Part shown: positions 1 through 6,216 of the stretch, piece after piece
Layout: every line of letters starts with the position of its first letter
Position numbering within the stretch: position 1 is the stretch's first letter
Assembly (NCBI GenBank): GCA_031178645.1
Contig: JAPSIP010000022.1
Span: 1-12,126 of the forward strand
Reading direction: 5' to 3'
DNA length: 12,126 bases
From: Paracoccus sp. (in: a-proteobacteria)
GTDB lineage: Bacteria > Pseudomonadota > Alphaproteobacteria > Rhodobacterales > Rhodobacteraceae
Notes under the pieces: generated by a model
What the model was told of the DNA's origin: nothing
The model's database searches: none
What the model saw: the letters and a program-made list of their open reading frames with translations, nothing else
Position numbers and translations under genes: made by a program

Positions 1-794
1 GAAACGTTGTGGCCCAGCATCACCAGGTTGTCGATCTTGGTGCCGTTGCCCACGCGGGTGGCGCGGATCGTGCCGCGGTCGATTGTGGAATTGGCGCCGA
101 TTTCCACATCATCGCCGATCTCGACCCCGCCTAGGGAATGGATGCGGGTCCAGTGCTGCTGCTTGATCCCCGCGCGTGTGCCCAGGGTGCGGCGGATCTC
201 CTCGATCCCCGACTCCTCGGGGGTGACGAAGGAAAAGCCGTCGCCGCCGATGACCGCGTTCGACTGCACGATCAGCCGGTCGCCCGCCGTCACGCCATGC
301 GCGATGCGCACGCCCGCGTTCAACAGCACGTCGTTCCCCAGGCGAGAGCCGCGACCGATCGACACATGCGGCCCGATCCGCGCGCCGCGGCCGATCCGCA
401 CATCCGCGCCGATCACGACAAAAGGACCGATGGCCGCGCCCTCGCCCACCTGCGCCGAGGGATCGATGACCGCCGTCGGATGGATGCCAGGGGCGATGTC
501 GGGACCGGGATCGAAGGCGCGCGTCAGGCCCGCCATCAGCAGGCGAGGGCGCGGCGCGAAGATTGCGGCCTTCAGCCCATAGGTTTCGGGGTCCATGCCT
601 TCGGCCAGGATCGCGATGCTGCCGGGCTTCAGCGCCTCCGCATATTTCGGCGACATGGCCATGGCGATGACCCCGCCCTCGGGACCGACCGGGCCGGTGG
701 CCTGGGGTTCGGACGCGCCTGTGACGGGCAGGTCCAGATCCCCCCAGGCCTTCGCCTCGAGCGCCTGCGCCAATTGTCCGATGGTGATAGCCAT
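1..794 (-). CDS. lpxD: LpxD, UDP-3-O-acylglucosamine N-acyltransferase (C-terminus missing)
   Basis: This enzyme transfers a 3-hydroxyacyl chain from acyl carrier protein to the 2-amino group of UDP-3-O-acylglucosamine, the third step of lipid A synthesis, in the cytoplasm. The reading frame gives 264 codons before the window edge. An N-terminal LpxD domain covers about residues 1-98. From about residue 105 there is a left-handed beta-helix of hexapeptide repeats (for example VIDPSA, VGEGAA, IGPFVV, IGADVR, IGRGAR). The block around residues 179-190 (NAVIGGDGFSFV) and the late GHNV motif are family hallmarks. His262 of GHNV aligns with the catalytic histidine (His239) of E. coli LpxD. About 80-100 residues are probably missing. 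The start at 794 is set by an AAGGGGG Shine-Dalgarno five to six bases upstream. The gene lies 40 bp downstream of the L,D-transpeptidase gene on the same strand, so cotranscription is likely. Confidence 0.95.
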   Translation of the reverse strand, partial: MAITIGQLAQALEAKAWGDLDLPVTGASEPQATGPVGPEGGVIAMAMSPKYAEALKPGSIAILAEGMDPETYGLKAAIFAPRPRLLMAGLTRAFDPGPDIAPGIHPTAVIDPSAQVGEGAAIGPFVVIGADVRIGRGARIGPHVSIGRGSRLGNDVLLNAGVRIAHGVTAGDRLIVQSNAVIGGDGFSFVTPEESGIEEIRRTLGTRAGIKQQHWTRIHSLGGVEIGDDVEIGANSTIDRGTIRATRVGNGTKIDNLVMLGHNV

Positions 795-800
795 GATCGC

Positions 801-818
801 CCCCTTGTCGGAAAGGGG
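801..818 (-). promoter_or_regulatory. Hairpin covering the lpxD ribosome binding site
   Basis: Read on the minus strand, CCCCTT, a six-base loop (TCCGAC) and AAGGGG form a perfect 6-bp stem. The 3' arm is the Shine-Dalgarno sequence of lpxD, and the start codon lies six bases after the stem. The hairpin could limit lpxD translation unless ribosomes arriving from the upstream transpeptidase gene open it. The pairing is seen directly. Any regulatory role is inference, and such a short stem may simply reflect the C- and G-rich context. Confidence 0.4.
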
Positions 819-834
819 CTTAGACTTTTCGAGC

Positions 835-2439
835 CTATGAATCCAGCCCGGCCTTCTGGATCGCGTCATACAAGGGCGCGTCCCGGCCATAGACATCCTC
901 GAACCGGCGGATGGTGCCATCGGCATCGGGAAAGGCCGTGAAATAGACCAGGTGAACCGGAACCGCCGGCGTCAGCTTCAGCCAGACCTCGTCCTCGCGG
1001 GCCAGGGCGCGTTGGAACATGGCCTGCGGATCGTCGGTCTGCCGGGACAGCAGCGCATGGGCCAGATCGAACGGATCGCCGATGCGGATGCAGCCGTGGG
1101 AATAGGCGCGCGACGCCCTCTGGAATAGGTGCTTGGTCGGTGTGTCGTGCAGATAGATGTTCCAGGAGTTCGGGAAAATGAACTTCACCAGCCCCAAGGC
1201 ATTGTCATCACTGGGTTTCTGCCGCATCCGGTAAGGAAAGTTTGCTGCCGTGTAGCGCCCGAAGTCGATCCGGTCGCGCGCGACTACCCGGCCCTTGCCG
1301 TCCACCACGTCCAGGTGCGAAACGGCATTGCGGTTGGCCTGCAGCTTGGGCAGGTATTCCTTGACCGTGATCGACCGGGGCACGTTCCACCGCGGGTTCA
1401 CCACCACATGTTCCATCTGGTCCGAGAACTCGGGCGTCTGGCGGTCGTGGTCGGTGCTGCCGACGACCGTGCGGGTGCGGAACGTCTCGGCGCCGTTCTC
1501 CATGATGCGAGCGGTGAATTCGGGGATGTTCACCCAGACGTGACGGCTGTCCAGATCCTCGGACCCCATCCACCGCATCCGTTCAAGCGCCACGACGATC
1601 GCGCGGTTACGCCCGTCCCGCGGCACCTCGCCGTTCAGATGCGCGATGGTCTTTGGCCCCGCCACCCCATCCGAAGGCAGGCCCACCGCCGCCTGATACT
1701 GCGCCACCGCATCGGCCAGGGCGGCGTCGTAAAGCTGCGGATCGCTGGCCGGCGCGGCAAAGCCCGCAGCCTTCAGCCGCGCGCGCATGGGAACGATGCC
1801 CGCGCCGCGTGCGCCCGGCCGCCACAGCGCCTCGGGGGCACGGGGCAGATCGGCGGGCACGGCCAAGACCTGGCCTCCGGTCAGGGCGCGTTGCAGCGCC
1901 AGATAGGCCGGGTGGCGCGGTTGCAGGTCCAGAAGGAACTGGCGCGGATCCGGGGATGCGACAAAGTCGCGGATCAGCCGGTCGACGGGCGGGCGCTTCA
2001 CCTCTCGCTTGATCAGGGGATCGACGGAACCGGGACGAATCATCCCGCCCGTCATGTCGCGCATGTAGCGGACAAGGATTCGGGCCAAGGCGACCTCGGA
2101 CCTCGCATTCGCGGCATCGGCGGGCTGCGCATCCAGGGCATAGCGGCTTGCGGGAATGCCGTGCTGGGGGGCGGTGGCCGTAGCATCTGAGAAGGCGCTG
2201 CGCAATTTCGCGGCATTTTCGCCGGTGAAGATCGGCCGCAAGCCGTTTGTCCCGTAATAGGCCGCAAGCTCCGGCACGCCGGCCGCGGCTTCTGCCAGGG
2301 CCAGCTCCTGAGGGCTGAAATCAAGCCGTGGTGCCACGGCAACAGCCAGGGCCGGGGCCAGTCCAAGCCGAGGCTGCGCAACCGCCGATTGTCCGCCCAA
2401 GATCAACGTAATAGCCGCGATGACTGTCCAGCCGCGCAT
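835..2439 (-). CDS. Periplasmic L,D-transpeptidase, YcbB/LdtD type
   Basis: This is a peptidoglycan-modifying enzyme of 534 residues. It probably forms 3-3 (meso-DAP to meso-DAP) crosslinks in the periplasm, as YcbB/LdtD does. A Sec signal peptide spans residues 1-21 with an AVA cleavage site. An N-terminal scaffold domain follows, then a peptidoglycan-binding domain at about 204-269 (AVAQYQAAVGLPSDGVAGPKT) and a YkuD catalytic domain at about 300-455. The YkuD domain contains a YcbB-like insertion of about 60 residues (357-416). Catalytic motifs are visible: His431 in HDTP and Cys450 in SHGCIR. The frame is open upstream to 2571, but the start at 2439 is preferred because it begins the signal peptide and has a GGAAGGA ribosome site seven bases upstream. 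Downstream is lpxD on the same strand. Divergent, across a short spacer, is a MepK-like hydrolase gene. E. coli ycbB and ycbK are also neighbours. Confidence 0.92.
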   Translation of the reverse strand: MRGWTVIAAITLILGGQSAVAQPRLGLAPALAVAVAPRLDFSPQELALAEAAAGVPELAAYYGTNGLRPIFTGENAAKLRSAFSDATATAPQHGIPASRYALDAQPADAANARSEVALARILVRYMRDMTGGMIRPGSVDPLIKREVKRPPVDRLIRDFVASPDPRQFLLDLQPRHPAYLALQRALTGGQVLAVPADLPRAPEALWRPGARGAGIVPMRARLKAAGFAAPASDPQLYDAALADAVAQYQAAVGLPSDGVAGPKTIAHLNGEVPRDGRNRAIVVALERMRWMGSEDLDSRHVWVNIPEFTARIMENGAETFRTRTVVGSTDHDRQTPEFSDQMEHVVVNPRWNVPRSITVKEYLPKLQANRNAVSHLDVVDGKGRVVARDRIDFGRYTAANFPYRMRQKPSDDNALGLVKFIFPNSWNIYLHDTPTKHLFQRASRAYSHGCIRIGDPFDLAHALLSRQTDDPQAMFQRALAREDEVWLKLTPAVPVHLVYFTAFPDADGTIRRFEDVYGRDAPLYDAIQKAGLDS

Positions 2440-2579
2440 TCCAGTTCCTTCCAACGTCTGCCCCGGATTCTGCCAGTTTGCCGGGTCCGGCACCAGCAAT
2501 TGCAGGCAGGGAAACGGGCACCTAAGCCGGATGGTTGCAGCCGCGCCACAGCCACGAGACCGATCGGCCACAGCGACTA

Positions 2580-2616
2580 AGTATCGGCAGAATTTCGCCT
2601 AATTTGCGCCGATACT
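2580..2616. promoter_or_regulatory. Perfect 9-bp inverted repeat, possible operator
   Basis: The arms AGTATCGGC (2580-2588) and GCCGATACT (2608-2616) are exact reverse complements separated by 19 bp. The spacer contains two AATTT-centred words (AATTTCGC and AATTTGCG). The centre-to-centre distance of the arms is 28 bp, a little under three helical turns, so a dimeric or tetrameric regulator could bind both on roughly one face. It lies roughly midway between the divergent starts and about 40 bp upstream of the candidate mepK -35 box, which fits an activator or shared regulator site. No known operator was recognised. Confidence 0.45.
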
Positions 2617-2657
2617 GGCCTCGGCGGCAGGAATCTCTTTCCCGACCGCACGGGGTT

Positions 2658-2687
2658 TTGACATATTGTTAGGCAACCGGGGATAAC
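2658..2687 (+). promoter_or_regulatory. Candidate sigma-70 promoter of mepK
   Basis: A perfect -35 hexamer TTGACA (2658-2663) is followed after 18 bp by GATAAC (2682-2687), which matches four of six -10 consensus positions. The predicted start of transcription would lie about 50 bp before the mepK start codon. The assignment rests on consensus matching only. Confidence 0.5.
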
Positions 2688-2746
2688 TTCGGTGGCGTCG
2701 CACCGGATGCGGCGGAAAAAAGACGAAGCGGGACAGGCGATCTGAC

Positions 2747-3307
2747 ATGACATTCGACCTTCTTTCACGTCGCGGCATCCTGGGTGTGTTCGCGGCTACA
2801 ACCGTGGCGGCAGCACCCGTAATGGGCAACGCCTTCGGTCTTCTGCGCGGCGCAGGCGACATGCGCCGCATCCGCATGTATTCGGGCCGGACCGGCGAAA
2901 GCCTGGACACGGTCTACTGGGTGGATGGGAAGTACATCCGCGAAGCCCTGAACGAGATCAACATCTTCATGCGCGACTGGCGCTCGGGCGAGGCGATCGG
3001 GATCGACCCGCGCACTGTGGATGTGGCCGCCGCCTCGCACCGGCTGCTGCAGACCAACGAACCCTACATGATGCTGTCGGGCTATCGCTCGCCGCGCACC
3101 AACGCGATGCTGCGCCGCAGTTCCGGCGGGGTGGCGCGCAACTCGCTGCACATGGTCGGCAAGGCGGCGGACCTGCGGCTGAAGTCCCGCTCCGTGGGCC
3201 AGATGTACAATGCCGCGATGTCCTGCCGTGCAGGCGGCGTCGGCAAGTACTCCCGGTCAAACTTCGTCCACATGGATTGCGGCCCGGTCCGCAGCTGGGG
3301 CGCCTGA
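2747..3307 (+). CDS. mepK: Tat-exported peptidoglycan endopeptidase, MepK/YcbK type (M15 family, DUF882)
   Basis: This is a 186-residue zinc metallopeptidase expected to act in the periplasm on peptide crosslinks. E. coli MepK prefers 3-3 crosslinks, the bonds made by L,D-transpeptidases. The N-terminus has a twin-arginine motif (SRRGIL, residues 7-12) followed by a hydrophobic stretch, so export by Tat is predicted. The M15 core shows GYRSPRTN (112-119), the metal-binding SLHMVGKAADLR block with His135 and Asp142, and the C-terminal VHMD with His175 as the third ligand. The protein ends in CGPVRSWGA, typical of the family. The ribosome site is weak (a GGACAGG stretch about 7-13 bases upstream). 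The gene diverges from the L,D-transpeptidase gene and is followed by an intrinsic terminator, so it is probably transcribed alone. The function is well supported by motifs, but the exact bond specificity is inferred from the family. Confidence 0.9.
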   Translation: MTFDLLSRRGILGVFAATTVAAAPVMGNAFGLLRGAGDMRRIRMYSGRTGESLDTVYWVDGKYIREALNEINIFMRDWRSGEAIGIDPRTVDVAAASHRLLQTNEPYMMLSGYRSPRTNAMLRRSSGGVARNSLHMVGKAADLRLKSRSVGQMYNAAMSCRAGGVGKYSRSNFVHMDCGPVRSWGA

Positions 3308-3344
3308 CGCGCCCGACGCGCCGCTTCCGGACCGCTTGCCTGCA

Positions 3345-3375
3345 ACGTCGCTCGCCCTGGCGCGCGGCGTTTTTT
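3345..3375 (+). terminator. Intrinsic terminator of mepK
   Basis: A 12-bp stem (3345-3356 with 3359-3370) has one G-T wobble and one mismatch around a very tight turn. The base of the stem runs straight into six T residues (3370-3375). It begins 37 bp after the mepK stop codon. It isolates mepK from the TetR-family gene downstream. Confidence 0.7.
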
Positions 3376-3480
3376 CATGGCCTGCCGTTTCGAATCAGGC
3401 GGATGGGCAATGCGCCTTGACGGCGGCGCATGATTGCTGACACCATTTCGTGACAATAAACGACAACCAGAAAGCGCAAG

Positions 3481-4065
3481 ATGCCGCAGATGACGCGCCG
3501 TTACCGGACCGCGAAGAAGATCCAGGCAACGGCAATCCAGTTGGCGGTCCGCGATGGCATGGCCAATGTCACGACCGAGGCGATCGCCAAGGAAGCGGGG
3601 ATCAGCACGCGCACCTTCTTCAACTATTACCCCTACAAGGAAGCCGCGATGATGGGGCCCGCGCCCGATTATCCGGCCGATGCGGCCGAGGAGTTCGCGA
3701 CCGGCCGCGCCACCCTGATCGAGGATCTGGACCGCCTGATCACCGCCCATCTGGCCCGCTTCCTGGATGAACGCGAACTGCTGGGCCATATCCTGGATCT
3801 TTCAACGCAGGATCCCAAGCTGGGCGCGCTGCGCAATTCGACCATCCTGTCGCGGCGGGCGCAGATGCGCGAATTGCTGCGCCGCCGCTGTCCCGACACA
3901 AAGCCCGCGCAGATCGAGATCCTGGCCGCCGCCATCGTCGCCGCGACAAATGCCGCGACCAAGGACTGGGCCAGTGGCGAGGTCGAGGACTTCATCGCCG
4001 CCGCGCGAGAGAACCTCGCCCTGATCCAGTCGGCGGCGGGAATGCTGACGCATCGCCGCGGCTAG
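3481..4065 (+). CDS. TetR-family transcriptional regulator, target unknown
   Basis: This is a 194-residue protein with an N-terminal TetR DNA-binding domain. The helix-turn-helix lies at about residues 30-55, with the pattern TTEAIAKEAGISTRTFFNYY followed by a lysine-containing loop. The rest is an all-helical, diverged domain expected to bind a small ligand and form the dimer. There is no clear Shine-Dalgarno: the upstream bases read AGAAAGCGCAAG, and a second ATG three codons in (3490) is a possible alternative start. No gene that it obviously controls is adjacent on the same strand. Upstream is the mepK terminator, and downstream the convergent rutR-like gene overlaps its stop codon. It could act on itself or on distant genes, and no ligand can be inferred. 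The family assignment is firm and the role is unknown. Confidence 0.85.
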   Translation: MPQMTRRYRTAKKIQATAIQLAVRDGMANVTTEAIAKEAGISTRTFFNYYPYKEAAMMGPAPDYPADAAEEFATGRATLIEDLDRLITAHLARFLDERELLGHILDLSTQDPKLGALRNSTILSRRAQMRELLRRRCPDTKPAQIEILAAAIVAATNAATKDWASGEVEDFIAAARENLALIQSAAGMLTHRRG

Positions 4066-4678
4066 ACGCTCAGCATCTTGCGGTAAAGGTTGTCCAGGAA
4101 CGGCCCGGCCTCGGCAAGGGGGTCATGGCTTGGGCCGAGGACCGCCCGCACCTGCACATCGAAATCGGCATACTGCTGGGTCAGCGCCCAGATGGAAAAG
4201 ATCAGGTGGCGCGGCTCGACCGGGGCAAGGCGGCCTTCCTCCATCCACCCCTGCAGGATCGCCGCTGCCCCGTCCACCACCTCGCGCAGGCCGCCGCCCA
4301 GGATCTCGGACAGGTGGGCGCGCCCTGCAGGATCTCATGGGCGAAAAGCCTGCTTTCGCGCGGAAAGCGGCGCGACATCTCCAGCTTGGCCTGGACATAG
4401 GCCAGCACCTCGGCCAGGGGTTCGCCTTGTGGGTTGATGCGCAACATCGGCGCAAGCCACATGTCCAGAAGCGTCGTCAGCAGCGTCCTGTGGATCTCGT
4501 CCTTCGACGCGAAGTAGTAGAGGACGTTGGGCTTTGACAGCCCCGATGCCTCGGCGATCTGGTCGATGGTGGCGCCGCGGAAGCCATTGGCCGAAAAGAC
4601 CGCCAGCGCGCCCTTCAGGATCAGCTCGCGGTTCTTCTGCTGGATGCGGGACAGGGGCGGTTTGGGATGATCTGCCAT
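4062..4678 (-). pseudogene. rutR: RutR-type pyrimidine-responsive TetR regulator, frameshifted
   Basis: RutR represses pyrimidine degradation genes in E. coli and releases DNA when it binds uracil or thymine. Here the frame from 4678 encodes a TetR helix-turn-helix (TIDQIAEASGLSKPNVLYYF) and family sequence up to HEILQGAP, then degenerates. The expected continuation (HLSEILGG ... EVVDGAAAILQGWMEEGRLAP ... PRHLIFSIWALTQQYADF) lies in a different minus-strand frame, ending at 4062. Restoring one base at the C run at 4316-4318 (GGG on the plus strand) rejoins the two parts into a protein of about 205 residues, close to the 212 of E. coli RutR. The break is at about residue 121, inside the ligand-binding domain. 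The start at 4678 has a GAGG ribosome site, and the frame stays open upstream without good support. It may be a true mutation or a sequencing error. A matching operator lies 102 bp upstream of the start. Confidence 0.85.
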
Positions 4679-4747
4679 TCCAGCCTCGTTCCGATGGTGC
4701 AAATTCGGGCAGCGCCCCGGCGGTTCCGCGAACAGGCGTCTGAACGC

Positions 4748-4775
4748 TTGACTGAACCATGCCCCGTGGTAGCGT
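4748..4775 (+). promoter_or_regulatory. Weak candidate promoter of the pyrimidine operon
   Basis: TTGACT (4748-4753, five of six -35 positions) is followed after 16 bp by TAGCGT (4770-4775, three of six -10 positions). If used, the start of transcription would fall inside the RutR operator, a standard repression geometry. A competing -10 is AATAAT at 4794-4799 (five of six), which overlaps the operator's right end but has no good -35 partner. Both are consensus matches only. Confidence 0.3.
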
Positions 4776-4779
4776 GATC

Positions 4780-4795
4780 CTGACCATTTGGTCAA
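4780..4795. promoter_or_regulatory. RutR operator upstream of the pyrimidine operon
   Basis: The sequence CTGACCA-TT-TGGTCAA matches the published E. coli RutR consensus TTGACCA-NN-TGGTCAA at 13 of 14 specified positions; only the first base differs. It lies in the spacer between the divergent rutR-like gene and the amidase gene, 90 bp before the amidase start codon and 101 bp from the rutR start. It is therefore placed to control both the catabolic operon and rutR itself. The match is seen directly, and binding is inferred from the family. Confidence 0.85.
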
Positions 4796-4885
4796 TAATG
4801 GAAGGGGTTAGGCCTTTTCCGCAGGGCCAGACCCATCAAGCCGACCCTGCGCCAGAACGGGGCGGCCCGACAGGAAGGACGACAG

Positions 4886-6151
4886 ATGACCGACGCCAGT
4901 GGGCTGGTTCCGGCTGCCAACATGAAGACCGACGGCGAAAGGCTGTGGGACAGCCTGATGCAGATGGCCCAGGTCGGGCCGGGCATCGCTGGCGGCAACA
5001 ATCGCCAGACCCTGACCGATGCCGATGCCGAGGGCCGCGCCCTGTTCCGCCAATGGTGCGAGGATGCGGGCATGACCATGGGGCTTGATCGCATGGGCAA
5101 CATGTTCATGCGCCACGAGGGGGCCGAGCCGGAGCTTGATCCGGTCTTTATCGGCAGCCACCTCGACACTCAGCCGACGGGCGGCAGGTTCGACGGCGTG
5201 CTGGGCGTGCTGGCGGGGCTGGAGGTGATCCGGTCCATCCGCGACATGGGCATCGTGACGCGCCGTCCCATCGTCGTGACCAACTGGACGAACGAGGAAG
5301 GCGCCCGCTTTGCCCCCGCCATGCTGGCATCGGGCGTCTTCGCGGGCATCCTAACCGAAGACTACGCCAACAGCCGCACCGACGCCGAGGGCAAGCGCTT
5401 CGGCGACGAACTGGACCGCATCGGCTGGCGGGGGGACGAGGTTCCGGGGGACCGCCGCATCCATGCGATGTTCGAATATCATATCGAGCAAGGTCCGATC
5501 CTGGAAGCCGAGGGCAAGCAGATCGGCGTGGTGACGCATGGCCAAGGGTTGTGGTGGCTGCAGGTCACGCTGACCGGCAAGGACGCCCATACCGGGTCCA
5601 CCCCCATGACCATGCGCGTGAACGCGGGCCTAGGCATGGCGCGGATCATCGAGGCGGTGCACCGAATCGCGATGGACCATCAGCCCGATGCCGTGGGCGC
5701 GGTAGGACAGGCCAATGTCTGGCCCAACAGCCGCAACGTGATCCCCGGCCGCGCGGTCTTCACCGTCGATTTCCGCTCGCCCGACCTGGGAAAGCTGAAC
5801 GCGATGCGCGCCCTGCTGGAGGAAGAAGCCCCGCAGATTGCCGCCGAACTTGGACTGGGGATCGAGATCGAGCCGGTGGGTCACTTCGACCCGGTGACCT
5901 TCGATCCGGCCCTTGTCGGCAAGGTCCGCGATGCTGCCGAACGGTTGGGCTACAGCCACATGGACATCGTCTCGGGCGCGGGCCACGACGCCTGCTGGAT
6001 CGCCAAGGTGGCGCCCACGGTCATGATCATGTGCCCCTGCGTGGACGGGCTGTCCCATAACGAGGCCGAGGAGATCAGCCCCGAATGGGCAAAGGCCGGG
6101 GCCGATGTGCTGCTGCACGCGGTGCTGGATGCGGCCGAGGTCGTGCGCTGA
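4886..6151 (+). CDS. hyuC: M20 amidase: beta-ureidopropionase / N-carbamoyl-amino-acid hydrolase
   Basis: This is a 421-residue cytoplasmic zinc hydrolase of the hydantoinase/carbamoylase group in peptidase family M20. In this setting it most likely hydrolyses N-carbamoyl-beta-alanine, and its methyl analogue from thymine, to the beta-amino acid, CO2 and ammonia. The di-metal ligands are recognisable: His92 in GSHLDTQ, Asp103 in GRFDGVLG, Glu137/Glu138 in NEEG, His199 in EYHIEQGP, and His391 in LSHNEAEE near the C-terminus. A dimerisation domain is inserted at about 210-325 and contains GKDAHTGSTPM. The start has a strong AGGAAGG ribosome site (4872-4878). It is the first gene after the RutR operator and is followed 65 bp later by the dihydropyrimidinase gene, the preceding step of the pathway. 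Allantoate amidohydrolase and L-carbamoylase are close relatives, but the neighbours favour the pyrimidine role. Confidence 0.9.
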   Translation: MTDASGLVPAANMKTDGERLWDSLMQMAQVGPGIAGGNNRQTLTDADAEGRALFRQWCEDAGMTMGLDRMGNMFMRHEGAEPELDPVFIGSHLDTQPTGGRFDGVLGVLAGLEVIRSIRDMGIVTRRPIVVTNWTNEEGARFAPAMLASGVFAGILTEDYANSRTDAEGKRFGDELDRIGWRGDEVPGDRRIHAMFEYHIEQGPILEAEGKQIGVVTHGQGLWWLQVTLTGKDAHTGSTPMTMRVNAGLGMARIIEAVHRIAMDHQPDAVGAVGQANVWPNSRNVIPGRAVFTVDFRSPDLGKLNAMRALLEEEAPQIAAELGLGIEIEPVGHFDPVTFDPALVGKVRDAAERLGYSHMDIVSGAGHDACWIAKVAPTVMIMCPCVDGLSHNEAEEISPEWAKAGADVLLHAVLDAAEVVR

Positions 6152-6160
6152 AATCGAAGG

Positions 6161-6206
6161 CCGGGGGCCAGCCCCCGGACCCCCGGGATATTTGAACACA
6201 GAAGAT
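6161..6206 (+). repeat. Hairpin repeat with GGATATTT...ACACAGAAGAT tail, copy 1
   Basis: A perfect 8-bp stem, CCGGGGGC-CA-GCCCCCGG (6161-6178), is followed by CCCCGGG and a 21-base tail at 6186-6206. The tail recurs, inverted and with two changes, at 11713-11733. The element fills most of the gap between the two enzyme genes. Its last bases run into GATGAGG, the ribosome site of the dihydropyrimidinase gene. In the transcript the stem might stabilise or partly terminate the message. I associate such hairpin-plus-GGATATTT elements with Rhodobacteraceae intergenic regions, which is recollection and was not checked. Confidence 0.7.
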
Positions 6207-6216
6207 GAGGCCATCC

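Larger units (their letters stand above)
2440..2746. other. Divergent control region between the transpeptidase and mepK genes
   Basis: This 307-bp stretch separates two genes transcribed away from each other and must hold the promoters of both. I see a perfect inverted repeat at 2580-2616 and a good sigma-70-like promoter facing mepK at 2658-2687. No comparably good promoter is evident for the minus-strand gene. A GATACT hexamer at 2611-2616, read on the minus strand as AGTATC, is part of the repeat. I see no credible coding region here: the short open frames match nothing and lack convincing ribosome sites. Confidence 0.6.

Noticed and set aside
7..582. Long plus-strand open frame opposite lpxD, and a similar one at 138-941
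   Set aside because: These are antisense shadows of the lpxD hexapeptide-repeat frame. They are rich in Arg, Pro and Ala, resemble no family, and lie opposite a confidently identified gene.
3433..3457. Possible operator ATTG...TGACACCATTTCGTGACA...CAAT before the first TetR-family gene
   Set aside because: TGACA occurs twice as a direct repeat rather than as an inverted one, and only four outer bases pair. That is too weak to call an autoregulatory site, although the position would suit one.
4740..4757. Direct repeat CTGAAC-N6-CTGAAC near the operon promoter
   Set aside because: Two hexamers in a short promoter region are easily found by chance and match no known operator. The RutR box next to it explains the regulation better.
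4820..4851. 7-bp inverted repeat CGCAGGG ... CCCTGCG in the leader of the pyrimidine operon
   Set aside because: The pairing is exact, but the 18-base loop and GC-rich background make it likely by chance. There is no T tract, no leader peptide and no recognised riboswitch core.
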